DNA of 64,000 nucleotides, taken from Rhizobium sp. BT04 (GTDB lineage: Bacteria; Pseudomonadota; Alphaproteobacteria; Rhizobiales; Rhizobiaceae). This document shows, piece by piece, positions 28,963 through 37,059 of this stretch. A model generated the notes under the pieces. The model searched no databases. It saw nothing but the letters and a program-made list of their open reading frames with translations, and was not told the origin of the DNA. The DNA is taken from positions 1,240,001-1,304,000 of the forward strand of contig NZ_CP125652.1 of the NCBI RefSeq assembly GCF_030053135.1, given 5' to 3'. Positions within the stretch are counted from its first letter, which is position 1. Each line of letters starts with the position of its first letter. Position numbers and translations under genes: made by a program.

Positions 28963-30050
28963 CCATCGCCGCGCCTGCCGTCCCCCTGCCCGCGCCGTTC
29001 CGTCCGAAGCAGCGGCTCGGCTTCAACACCCGGGTGTCCTTCAACGACGACGCCGGGCCGGCGCAGGGGTTGCGCGACGGGATCGAGCTGTTCAAGGCCG
29101 CCGAGCGGCTGGGTTATCAGTCGGGCTGGGCCTACCAGCGGCACTTCGACCACTACCTCTCTTCACCGCTTCCGTTCTTCGCCGCGGCCGGCCAGCATAC
29201 AAAGCATATCACGCTCGGCTCGGCTGTTATCCCGATGCGCTACCAGGACCCGATCCTGCTCGCCGAAGCGGCCGGCACGACCGACTTGCTGATCGGCGGC
29301 CGCTTGGAACTGGCCATCTCGACCGGCGCCAATGCGGCGTTCGACGCTGTCTTCGGTGCGGTTGACACCGATGCCCGGACGGAAGCCAAGCGCCGCCAGG
29401 CGCGCTTCCTCGCCGCGATCTCGGGCGAAGTCCTCCACACCGTAGCCGGGCAAGCCCAAGGCGCTCCGGAAGGCACCGAACTGCGGGTGACGCCGCACAG
29501 TCCGACCCTGCGGTCCCGGATCAGGCAGGGCTCGGCGAGCCTGGATTCCGCAGTGCAGGCTGCCAAGCTCGGGATCGGGCTGATCTCAGGGACCGTACAG
29601 CACGACCATGACGAGGGCGAAACCTTCGGGGAGTATCAGGCCCGCTGCATCGCGGCTTACCGTGCGACCTGGCGCGAGACCTGGGCTACCCAGCCGCCGC
29701 CGGTCGCCGTTGCCGCCTCGATCCTGGTCGGCACCACGGCCGAGCTTCGGGAAAAATACGCCGCCTACGACCTCGAGCGCCGCACCCAGGGAATTGCCGC
29801 GTCCCGTCCCAAGGGCGCGCTGACGCCGGCCGCGCCAGTCAATCAGCCGCCCGGCATCCAGATTTCCCCTGTCTTCCAAGGCACGCCCGACCAGGTGCTT
29901 CAGGCTGTGCTTGACGACCCGGGCCTTGCCGCCGCTGACGAGGTTGTGCTCTTCCTTCCCCCCGCCTTCGACCTTGCCGAAAACGTACGGCTGCTGGCGG
30001 ACCTGGCAGACACGGTGGCTCCCAACCTCGGCTGGTCGCCTAACGTTTGA
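28959..30050 (+). CDS. LLM-class flavin-dependent monooxygenase
   Basis: A 363-residue luciferase-like monooxygenase of the bacterial luciferase/F420 TIM-barrel superfamily, probably FMN-linked. The N-terminal barrel begins RLGFNTRVSF, and the middle AKLGIGLISGTVQ region and C-terminal VVLFLPPAFDLAEN are consistent with the subgroup associated with dipeptide-type ABC transporters. It overlaps the ATPase gene by four bases and is the last gene of the transporter operon, so it should oxidise the imported substrate. That coupling is the main functional clue; the substrate is not readable. Confidence 0.85.
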   Translation: MTIAAPAVPLPAPFRPKQRLGFNTRVSFNDDAGPAQGLRDGIELFKAAERLGYQSGWAYQRHFDHYLSSPLPFFAAAGQHTKHITLGSAVIPMRYQDPILLAEAAGTTDLLIGGRLELAISTGANAAFDAVFGAVDTDARTEAKRRQARFLAAISGEVLHTVAGQAQGAPEGTELRVTPHSPTLRSRIRQGSASLDSAVQAAKLGIGLISGTVQHDHDEGETFGEYQARCIAAYRATWRETWATQPPPVAVAASILVGTTAELREKYAAYDLERRTQGIAASRPKGALTPAAPVNQPPGIQISPVFQGTPDQVLQAVLDDPGLAAADEVVLFLPPAFDLAENVRLLADLADTVAPNLGWSPNV

Positions 30051-30086
30051 ACCACACTCTTCTCCGCCCGGCAGCGGCGCGCGAAT

Positions 30087-30124
30087 ATTTTCTACAGTTT
30101 TAGTAGAAAAAGAAAGACCTGTCT
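30087..30124 (+). promoter_or_regulatory. Shared regulatory element, copy 3
   Basis: Perfect arms TTTTCTAC (30088-30095) and GTAGAAAA (30103-30110) separated by 7 bp, then AGAAAGACCTGTCTT, close to copy 1. It precedes the second monooxygenase gene by about 70-100 bp. Confidence 0.6.
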
Positions 30125-30188
30125 TCCTATTGGATTTCTCGCGCCATAACGTGAAGGCATGTTCGGCAACCCCGGGAGAAACGCTCAC

Positions 30189-31292
30189 ATGGCCGCGGAA
30201 TTCATCAGCGCAAGCTTTGCCAATGCCTCCAATGACCTCAACCCCATTCCCGACGCGCCGGTGGATGCGCGTTTTCTGGAGCGGTACGCACGCGCGCTCG
30301 ACGATTATGGCTTCAACTACACGCTGATCCCCTATTCCTCGTCCTCCTTTGATCCGTTCACGCTCGGAGCGACGATCCTCGCCCATACGAAAAAGCTCAG
30401 CATCATCGTCGCGCTGCGTCCGAACACTGTCTATCCGACGGTCGCGGCGAAGTCGCTGGCGACGCTCGATCAGTTGAGTGGCGGGCGTGTCGTCGTTCAC
30501 TTCATTGCCGGCGGCAGCGACGAGGAGCAGGCGCGTGAAGGCGACTTCCTCAACAAGGAAGAGCGTTACGAGCGGCAGGAGGAATATATTCGCATCCTGC
30601 GTCTGGCCTGGACGTCGACCGAGCCCTTCGATTTCGATGGGAAATACTACCAGTTCAAGCAGTTTCGCAGCGCCGTGCGTCCCACCAAGGGCCTCATCCC
30701 CATCTCGCTCGGCGGCTCGTCGGATGCGGCTTACCGGATCGGCGGTTCGCTGTGCGACATTTTCGGCCTATGGGGTGAGCCGCTTGCCGAGACCAAGCAG
30801 CAGATCGACCGGATTTACGACGAAGCCGCCAAGGCCGGCCGCGCAGACCGTCCGCGCATCTGGGTCACCTTCCGACCGATCGTGGCCGAGACCGACGAAT
30901 TGGCCTGGGCGAAGGCGCACAAGGTTCTGGAGCGGCTGAACGAGAACCGCGAGAAGGGTTTGAGCCGCGCGCCGCTTTCGGCTCCACGTCCGGCAAATGT
31001 CGGCTCGCAGCGGTTGCTGGACATTGCGGCGCGCGGCCATGTGCAGGACCGCGCCCTGTGGTATCCGACTGTGACCGCCACCAATGCCAGCGGCGCCACC
31101 ACCGCGCTGGTGGGTTCGCCGCGCACCATCGCCGATTCCATCCTCGATTATATCGATCTTGGCGCCGATCTGATCTCGATCCGCGGCTACGACAATTACA
31201 ACGATGCCGTCGATTATGGCCGCTATATCCTGCCGCTCGTGCGCGAAGGTATCCGCGAGCGGGAAGAGGCCAAGAAGAAGGCGGCCGCCTGA
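30189..31292 (+). CDS. LLM-class monooxygenase, SsuD-like
   Basis: A flavin-dependent monooxygenase of 367 residues from ATG 30189, where GGGAG lies ten bases upstream; an in-frame ATG at 30159 lacks a good site. It resembles alkanesulfonate monooxygenase-type enzymes: LDQLSGGRVVVHFIAGGSDE (about residues 97-116), ISLGGSSDAAYRIGG, and a C-terminal GSPRTIADSILDYIDLGAD. SsuD-like enzymes release sulfite from sulfonates with FMNH2. The reductase partner is not adjacent. It is preceded by element copy 3, supporting a shared regulon with the transporter. Confidence 0.85.
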   Translation: MAAEFISASFANASNDLNPIPDAPVDARFLERYARALDDYGFNYTLIPYSSSSFDPFTLGATILAHTKKLSIIVALRPNTVYPTVAAKSLATLDQLSGGRVVVHFIAGGSDEEQAREGDFLNKEERYERQEEYIRILRLAWTSTEPFDFDGKYYQFKQFRSAVRPTKGLIPISLGGSSDAAYRIGGSLCDIFGLWGEPLAETKQQIDRIYDEAAKAGRADRPRIWVTFRPIVAETDELAWAKAHKVLERLNENREKGLSRAPLSAPRPANVGSQRLLDIAARGHVQDRALWYPTVTATNASGATTALVGSPRTIADSILDYIDLGADLISIRGYDNYNDAVDYGRYILPLVREGIREREEAKKKAAA

Positions 31293-31406
31293 TGATCGCG
31301 GTCCGGTACGGTAGGACCGTGCATTCAATCCCCGAACGGGCAGGCGACGCTACCTTCATCGCGTCGGAGGATATCGCTCGGGCGTCCATCAGAAGGCTTC
31401 AACGAC

Positions 31407-32588
31407 ATGCCCCATGACACAAGCGTCCTGAACGCAACCGCGCGGGTTCTAGCCGAGGCTGCTCCGGAAGCGGATCGTACTGGTCAGTTTCCATGGACGG
31501 GTATTCGTGCCGTTCATGAAAGCGGCCTTCTGGAAAGCACCGTCGCCGTCCGCTATGGCGGAGGTGGTGCCACCCTTGCCGACACGGCTCACATCTTAGC
31601 CGCTCTCGGGCGGGGCGATCCGTCCGTCGCGCTGATCAGCGCCATGACGATCTTCACCCATCTCGGCCAGGCGGGAAAAAACCATTGGCCGGAAGATCTC
31701 TACACCAGCCTGCTCGCGGAGGGGAAGCAGCGCCCGCTGCTGCTCAACGCCGCCCGCGTCGAGCCGGAACTGGGGTCGCCGGCGCGTGGCGGTCTGCCGG
31801 CAACGCGCGCCCGTCGTACGGCGAACGGCTGGTCGATCACCGGTCGCAAGCGCTTCGTAACAGGCGCGCATGGCCTCACGCATTTCCTCGTCTGGGCGCA
31901 TACCGATGAAACCCCAACGCGGGTTGGAACCTTCGTCGTGCCGAATGGACTGCCTGGCATTCGCGTGATCGAAAACTGGAACAGCCTCGGCATGCGCGCC
32001 ACAGGTTCGCATGACGTCGAATATATCGACGTCGAAATCCCGGTAGAAGACGTGCTTGATCTCACCGACGCCACAGTGGCGCAACAGGACAATCGCGCCC
32101 ATGCGGCGCTCACGCTGGCGCTGACCGCGCTCTATCTTGGCGTGGCCGAAGCCGCGCAGGCCGCCTTCATCCGCTTCGCGCATGAGCGGGTGCCGACCAA
32201 TCTCGGCCATCCCATTGCCCGCACGGAGCGTTTCGTGACGCTTTCGGGCGAAATCGACCTGCTTGTCTCCGGCGCCCGCCAGATCATTTTTGGCCCGCTC
32301 GAAGCCGGCCAAAGTGACGCGGAAAAATTCATAAGAGCCCGGCTTATTGCCGGCCGGCAGTTGCGTGAGGCCGTCCAGATCGCGGTGCGCGGCATCGGCA
32401 ATCCGGGCCTTAACGCCGAGCTGGGGCTTGAACGGCATTTCCGGGACATCCAGTCCGTGCTCGTCCACGCTCCGCAGGAAGACGTATCGATTTCCATTTT
32501 GGGGCGCGCCGCCTTCGACCGTTGGAACCGGGATGAGGCCGCTCTACCGACCTATTCGACAGGCGTCCCCGTCCTTAAAACTGCCTGA
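31407..32588 (+). CDS. Acyl-CoA dehydrogenase-like flavoprotein (DszC/SfnB type)
   Basis: A 393-residue flavoprotein with acyl-CoA dehydrogenase fold: N-terminal helical domain, middle beta domain (SITGRKRFVTGAHG near residue 140) and C-terminal four-helix bundle. The composition fits the flavin-dependent monooxygenase subgroup (DszC, SfnB) rather than a beta-oxidation enzyme, and the neighbours are LLM monooxygenases. It probably takes part in oxidative desulfurisation or a similar oxidation. A 41-codon frame at 31292-31417 fills the short upstream gap but is of doubtful reality. Confidence 0.78.
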   Translation: MPHDTSVLNATARVLAEAAPEADRTGQFPWTGIRAVHESGLLESTVAVRYGGGGATLADTAHILAALGRGDPSVALISAMTIFTHLGQAGKNHWPEDLYTSLLAEGKQRPLLLNAARVEPELGSPARGGLPATRARRTANGWSITGRKRFVTGAHGLTHFLVWAHTDETPTRVGTFVVPNGLPGIRVIENWNSLGMRATGSHDVEYIDVEIPVEDVLDLTDATVAQQDNRAHAALTLALTALYLGVAEAAQAAFIRFAHERVPTNLGHPIARTERFVTLSGEIDLLVSGARQIIFGPLEAGQSDAEKFIRARLIAGRQLREAVQIAVRGIGNPGLNAELGLERHFRDIQSVLVHAPQEDVSISILGRAAFDRWNRDEAALPTYSTGVPVLKTA

Positions 32589-32627
32589 CGCGACAGGACC
32601 TCTCAACTCAATTTGCAGCGGACCTAC

Positions 32628-33605
32628 ATGACACGTTACATCATCATCGGCGCCGGCGCGGTCGGTGCCAGCCTTGCCGCCGAGTTCGAAACCCGCGACA
32701 TTCCTTACGTTCTGGTGGGACGCGGCGCGCAGATCGCTCATATCGCAGCCCATGGGCTTTCTTATCGCCGCCCGAGGGAAACCCGGTTGGTTCAACTCAA
32801 CGTGGTCGACACCGCAACGCCGCCCGCTCTGAAGCCGGACGATATCCTGATCCTCACAGTCAAGGCGCAGGATGTCGAGGCGGCAACCGATTTCTGGGCC
32901 TGGCGCGATGTGGACGGCGCGGGCCTCGCATCCGATCTGCCGCTGGTCACGTTCCAAAACGGGCTGGCCGCCGAGGATATCGCGCTGCGGCGCTTCCATC
33001 ATGTCTATGCGGCCAGCATTCTCATTCCCGCGCGCTACACCGTGACCGGTGAGGTCGTCGTCGGCGGTGAACCGAATCTCGGCGTTGTCACGCTCGGACG
33101 CTATCCGCACGGGCTGGACGATACCGCATCGGCAATTGTCTCCGACCTGACGAAGGCGGGATATCTGGCCGAAGCCCGTGCGGACATTCGCCGCTGGAAG
33201 GCCGCGAAGCTGCAGCACAATGCCACCAACGCGGTCGAGCTTTTCGCCGGCACGCCGGAGGCTCGCGCAAAAGCAGCCGCCGAATTGGCAGAGGAAGCGC
33301 GCACCGTCCTGAAGGCGGCGGGATACGATCTGGCGGCTCCGTCGGAACGGAGGGTCGACATATCGGGCTGGCGCGTCGCCGAAGACAGCGGCATCGAACG
33401 CGGCCAGCAATCGACATGGCAGAGCTTCGTGCGCGGCACGTCAAGTGAGGTTGATTACCTGAACGGTGAGATCGTGCGGCTCGGACGTCTTCACGGCGTG
33501 GCCGCCCCCCTCAACGCGGCCTTCCAACGAGCGGCGGCAAGGCTCGCACGCGATGGGGGCAAGCCGGGTTCGCTGGGCATTGAAGAGGTAGGACGGTTCG
33601 CATGA
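32628..33605 (+). CDS. Ketopantoate reductase-like (ApbA/PanE) dehydrogenase
   Basis: A 325-residue NAD(P)-dependent dehydrogenase. The Rossmann motif IIIGAGAVGASLAAEF is at residues 4-19, and an ApbA-type C-terminal all-alpha domain with KAAKLQHNATNAV (about residue 190) follows. It may be a paralogue acting on another 2-oxoacid, given the cluster. ATG 32628 is chosen over a TTG at 32613. It shares strand and spacing with the flanking dehydrogenase genes. Confidence 0.8.
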   Translation: MTRYIIIGAGAVGASLAAEFETRDIPYVLVGRGAQIAHIAAHGLSYRRPRETRLVQLNVVDTATPPALKPDDILILTVKAQDVEAATDFWAWRDVDGAGLASDLPLVTFQNGLAAEDIALRRFHHVYAASILIPARYTVTGEVVVGGEPNLGVVTLGRYPHGLDDTASAIVSDLTKAGYLAEARADIRRWKAAKLQHNATNAVELFAGTPEARAKAAAELAEEARTVLKAAGYDLAAPSERRVDISGWRVAEDSGIERGQQSTWQSFVRGTSSEVDYLNGEIVRLGRLHGVAAPLNAAFQRAAARLARDGGKPGSLGIEEVGRFA

Positions 33606-33642
33606 CCAAGGGATCGATAAACGAGGGCGGCTCTTCTTCCGA

Positions 33643-34647
33643 ATGACAGAACAGAGAAAATATGTGGTCGGAATTACCGACCACATGATCGGCACGCCGG
33701 ACCTCGAGGCCGAGGTGCTCGGCAAGGATGTCGAGATCGACTTCTTCGCCACCACGGATGAAACGCTTTTCGCTGCCGATCGCCTCGCCCGGCTCGACGC
33801 CCTGATGGTCTGGGGCGCACGGCTCGGGCGGCGAAGCATCGCTCATCTCACCCGCTGCAGGGGCGTCGTGCGGTACGGAGTCGGTTACGAGAAGATCGAT
33901 ATCGCGGCCTTGGCGGACGCCGGCATCCCCTTCGCCAACAACCCGGACTATGGCACCGAGGAGGTTGCCGACCACGCGGTCGCGATGATCCTGTCTCTGC
34001 AAAGACGGCTGTGGGAACATGACGCGCGCGCCCGTGGCTATACGTCCGGCTGGCAGGTCCACAGCCTCAAGCCGCTTTCCCGCGCAAACCGGGCCACTGT
34101 GGGCGTCGTCGGTGTCGGACGGATCGGAACGGCGGTCATCAACCGCCTGAAGCCGTTCGGCTTTCGCATCCTCGGCTATGATCCCGGCCAACCGCCTGGT
34201 CACGAAAAGGCGGTGGGGTACGAGCGCACCGACAATCCGAGCGATCTTTTCGCACGGTCTCACATCGTCACGCTCCATTGTCCGGCCACGGACGAGACAC
34301 GCGGCATGCTGGACGGCGACGGGCTGGCCCGGATGAAACCCGGAGCCATTTTGGTCAATACGGCCCGCGGCGAACTTATCGATGATCTCGATGCGCTTGA
34401 AGCGTCCCTGAGGAGCGGTCACCTGGCAGCGGCCGCGATTGACACGCTGGTGCAGGAGCCGCCAGGCGACCATCCGCTGCTTTCGGCCTGGCGCAACCGC
34501 GAAGACTGGCTCGCAGGACGGTTGGTGATAACCCCGCACAATGCCTTTTACTCCGATCACGCCGCGGTCGAGATGCGCCAAAACGCAGCGCGGACGGTGA
34601 GAATATTGCTCGATGAAGGCAGGCTTCGAAATCGGATCACCGCGTGA
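33643..34647 (+). CDS. D-2-hydroxyacid dehydrogenase (C-terminal-binding-protein type)
   Basis: A 334-residue NAD-dependent D-2-hydroxyacid dehydrogenase. The NAD site GVVGVGRIGTAVINRLKPFG (about residues 152-171) and the catalytic Arg/Glu/His set are recognisable in NTARGELID (near residue 241) and the PHNAFYSDHA segment (near residue 301). The family interconverts 2-hydroxyacids and 2-oxoacids. As the last gene of this region it could dispose of the carbon skeleton left after sulfur or nitrogen removal. Confidence 0.87.
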   Translation: MTEQRKYVVGITDHMIGTPDLEAEVLGKDVEIDFFATTDETLFAADRLARLDALMVWGARLGRRSIAHLTRCRGVVRYGVGYEKIDIAALADAGIPFANNPDYGTEEVADHAVAMILSLQRRLWEHDARARGYTSGWQVHSLKPLSRANRATVGVVGVGRIGTAVINRLKPFGFRILGYDPGQPPGHEKAVGYERTDNPSDLFARSHIVTLHCPATDETRGMLDGDGLARMKPGAILVNTARGELIDDLDALEASLRSGHLAAAAIDTLVQEPPGDHPLLSAWRNREDWLAGRLVITPHNAFYSDHAAVEMRQNAARTVRILLDEGRLRNRITA

Positions 34648-34852
34648 CGGCCTCCCGTGGTCCTGTCCTTCAGAGACCGGCGTGAGGGCGATCGATTGCT
34701 TCTTCTTATCCGTGACATAAGTGTATCTCAATGCTGCGGTTGGGGATTGTTAATCAGAAATGCCTAATGTAAATCTTAACGTGCACAAGTTGTGTGGGAG
34801 TCGAACTGCTACGATAACTGATTAGGACCTGCGGCGAGGGAGAGCCTTGGAC

Positions 34853-36505
34853 ATGCGGAAAATTCGTGCGGCCCGCTCGGCCGGCGGAAAAACGGAGGCA
34901 AAAGTTTTGAGCTCGATCGACCGGCTTTTGTTCTTTGACCGCGATTTCAATCCCGTCGAGAATTTGCTGGGCAATGAGCTGCCTGCTTCCGTCAAACCAG
35001 CAGCGTCGTTTTGGGAGCATTTTACAGAATTAGACAAATCGGAAATTACCCTCGCTTTCGCTTCCATGGGCGATGGTACCCAGCCTTTGCGGATATTTGG
35101 CGATCCCAGCAGGTCTGGGTGGCGCGGACTGACGATTTACAAGATCGGAGATCTGTTTGCCGTGGTTCGGTCCGAGGAACCTATCGACGAGGAGCGGGCA
35201 ACCCTTTTGCATCTCGCCACCCACGATCCACTGACTGGACTGCCGAACCGACGCCAGTTCAGCGACGACCTCACCGAGTTGTTACAGGAGACCGCAGCCT
35301 CGAACGAGACCCTGTCCCTGATGCAGCTCGACCTTGACGATTTCAAGCCCGTGAACGACACGCTCGGGCATCCGGCCGGAGACAAGCTTCTTCAATTCGC
35401 AGCAAGGCGTATTCAAGGCTGCCTGACCGCTGATGACAGAGCCTATCGACTGGCGGGTGACGAATTCACCGTCATATCGACGGGCTCGGGGCATCCGGCC
35501 AAAGCACACCACCTGGCAGAAGCTTTGGTTGCCGCATTCAAAAAGCCCTTCACCATAGATGGCATCACGGTATTTGTTGGTTCCAGCATTGGCATATCGA
35601 CCGCTCCACCTGATGGAACAACTCCGGAGCAGCTGATGAAAGCCTCCGACCTCGCACTCTACGCTGCGAAGAAAGAGGGGCGCGGCCGCGCCAGCGCGTT
35701 TGATCCCTCAATGCTTGAATTGCTGGAGCAACGCGAACTGCTGCGCCGCAGCCTTCGCATGGCCTTGGTCCAACAGGAATTCTCCGTCGAATACCAACCC
35801 ATCGCAGAGGGCGGCTGCATTGTCGGCTTCGAAGCATTGCTGAGGTGGCACCACCCTCTCCTTGGAAATATTCCCCCCGTGACATTTATTCCGATGGCCG
35901 AGGCCGATGGACTGATGCCCGAAATAGGTGCATGGGTTTTGGAGCAGGCATGCCGCGAGGCAATGAAGTGGCCGCAGAACTACCTCGTCGCCGTCAATGT
36001 GTCGGCGGCTGAATTTTTGACGAGCGGCCTCACCGATCGGATATCCCAGACGCTCGACCTGGTCGGGTTGCCGCCCGATCGTCTGGAACTCGAGATAACC
36101 GAAAGCGTGCTGCTTGAGCGGACCGTCAATAACATCGATACCTTGAATACGCTCAACGTGCTGGGGCTACGAATCTCGCTGGATGATTTCGGGACCGAAT
36201 ATTCTTCGCTGAGCTATCTGAAGACATTCCCTTTCGACACGATCAAAATCGACAAATACTTTATCACCGATCTCGAAAGCGATCCGAAAAGTCAGACAAT
36301 CGTCCGCTGTATTGTGGACCTGGCACATGGTCTCGACATGCAGGTGACAGCCGAAGGTGTTGAAACGCCGGCTCAAGCGGAATGGCTGCGCAACGTGGGC
36401 TGCGACAGACTTCAAGGCTATTTGGTGAGCAGGCCGCTACCGGTCGAGGCAATCGACGAGTTCATCGCCCGGGCGGAAACATCTGTGCGGCACGCTCTGC
36501 CATAA
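34853..36505 (+). CDS. GGDEF-EAL c-di-GMP signalling protein
   Basis: A cytoplasmic protein of 550 residues. Residues 1-110 resemble a short PAS-like sensor. The GGDEF domain (about 120-285) carries RLAGDEF at 199-205, the Ala variant of the signature that is often active. The EAL domain (about 300-545) has FEALLRW, EITESVLL and DDFGTEYSSLSYL. Both synthesis and degradation of c-di-GMP are possible. No membrane segment. It opens a six-gene operon with a partner-switching phosphatase and switch proteins, so its activity is probably controlled by them, as SiaD is by SiaC in Pseudomonas. A TTG at 34847 is an alternative start. Confidence 0.88.
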   Translation: MRKIRAARSAGGKTEAKVLSSIDRLLFFDRDFNPVENLLGNELPASVKPAASFWEHFTELDKSEITLAFASMGDGTQPLRIFGDPSRSGWRGLTIYKIGDLFAVVRSEEPIDEERATLLHLATHDPLTGLPNRRQFSDDLTELLQETAASNETLSLMQLDLDDFKPVNDTLGHPAGDKLLQFAARRIQGCLTADDRAYRLAGDEFTVISTGSGHPAKAHHLAEALVAAFKKPFTIDGITVFVGSSIGISTAPPDGTTPEQLMKASDLALYAAKKEGRGRASAFDPSMLELLEQRELLRRSLRMALVQQEFSVEYQPIAEGGCIVGFEALLRWHHPLLGNIPPVTFIPMAEADGLMPEIGAWVLEQACREAMKWPQNYLVAVNVSAAEFLTSGLTDRISQTLDLVGLPPDRLELEITESVLLERTVNNIDTLNTLNVLGLRISLDDFGTEYSSLSYLKTFPFDTIKIDKYFITDLESDPKSQTIVRCIVDLAHGLDMQVTAEGVETPAQAEWLRNVGCDRLQGYLVSRPLPVEAIDEFIARAETSVRHALP

Positions 36506-36573
36506 CGAACAACCGATTTTTTGCCGTGCCTTCAACTGTCGCAAGCATTAGCCTGACGCCCCGGGCAAAACTG

Positions 36574-37059
36574 ATGGAGGGTGGATTGGAAGAGGAAGCA
36601 TCTGGCTTCGACGACCACGCATTCGTGCCGATGGTATCGCTGGAAATGAACCTTGCGATGTTCAAATCCCGGTGGCAGCTTTGCGACGGGATTACCGAAT
36701 ATCTCTCGGAAATTCTGGGGCAAAGCCACAGCGATCCCGCTCGATATTCCAATTTTCTTTCCGTCGCGGCAAACGAACTCGTTGAACTTGCTTTCCGTTC
36801 GACCAGAGCGCCTGGAAGGATCAGGTTCGGTCTCTATCGCAGCGCGACATTCAATCGGCTGAGAATTGCGTTTCCTCGCGAGGACGCATTTGACCGTCAG
36901 CCTGTCGCCGGCTCCGCAGACCTGGTCACGAAGTCCGAAGAAACAGTCTTGCTCCGAGATTTGGCGACAATATTCCGCGCCGCTATCCGTATTGAAGAAG
37001 ACGACGTGCACGGGATGCAAATCATCGCGGATTTCCCCTCCAGGGAGGACTTCCAATGA
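36574..37059 (+). CDS. Degenerate GHKL/SiaB-like switch protein
   Basis: About 161 residues. The segment AANELVELAFRS (residues 65-76) aligns by eye with the N-box ANELIENA of anti-sigma/GHKL kinases, but the key Asn is replaced by Leu. No glycine-rich G-box is visible. The paralogue at 40599 in the same operon keeps both, so this copy has probably lost ATP binding and may act as a scaffold or decoy. Its end overlaps the STAS-methyltransferase gene by four bases. The start is uncertain: ATG 36574, or TTG 36586 with GGAGGG just upstream. Assignment is by position and weak similarity. Confidence 0.6.
   Translation: MEGGLEEEASGFDDHAFVPMVSLEMNLAMFKSRWQLCDGITEYLSEILGQSHSDPARYSNFLSVAANELVELAFRSTRAPGRIRFGLYRSATFNRLRIAFPREDAFDRQPVAGSADLVTKSEETVLLRDLATIFRAAIRIEEDDVHGMQIIADFPSREDFQ

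Noticed and set aside
31292..31417. A 41-codon frame between the SsuD-like and DszC-like genes
   Set aside because: Overlaps both neighbours slightly, with no ribosome site or recognisable content; too weak to list as a gene.
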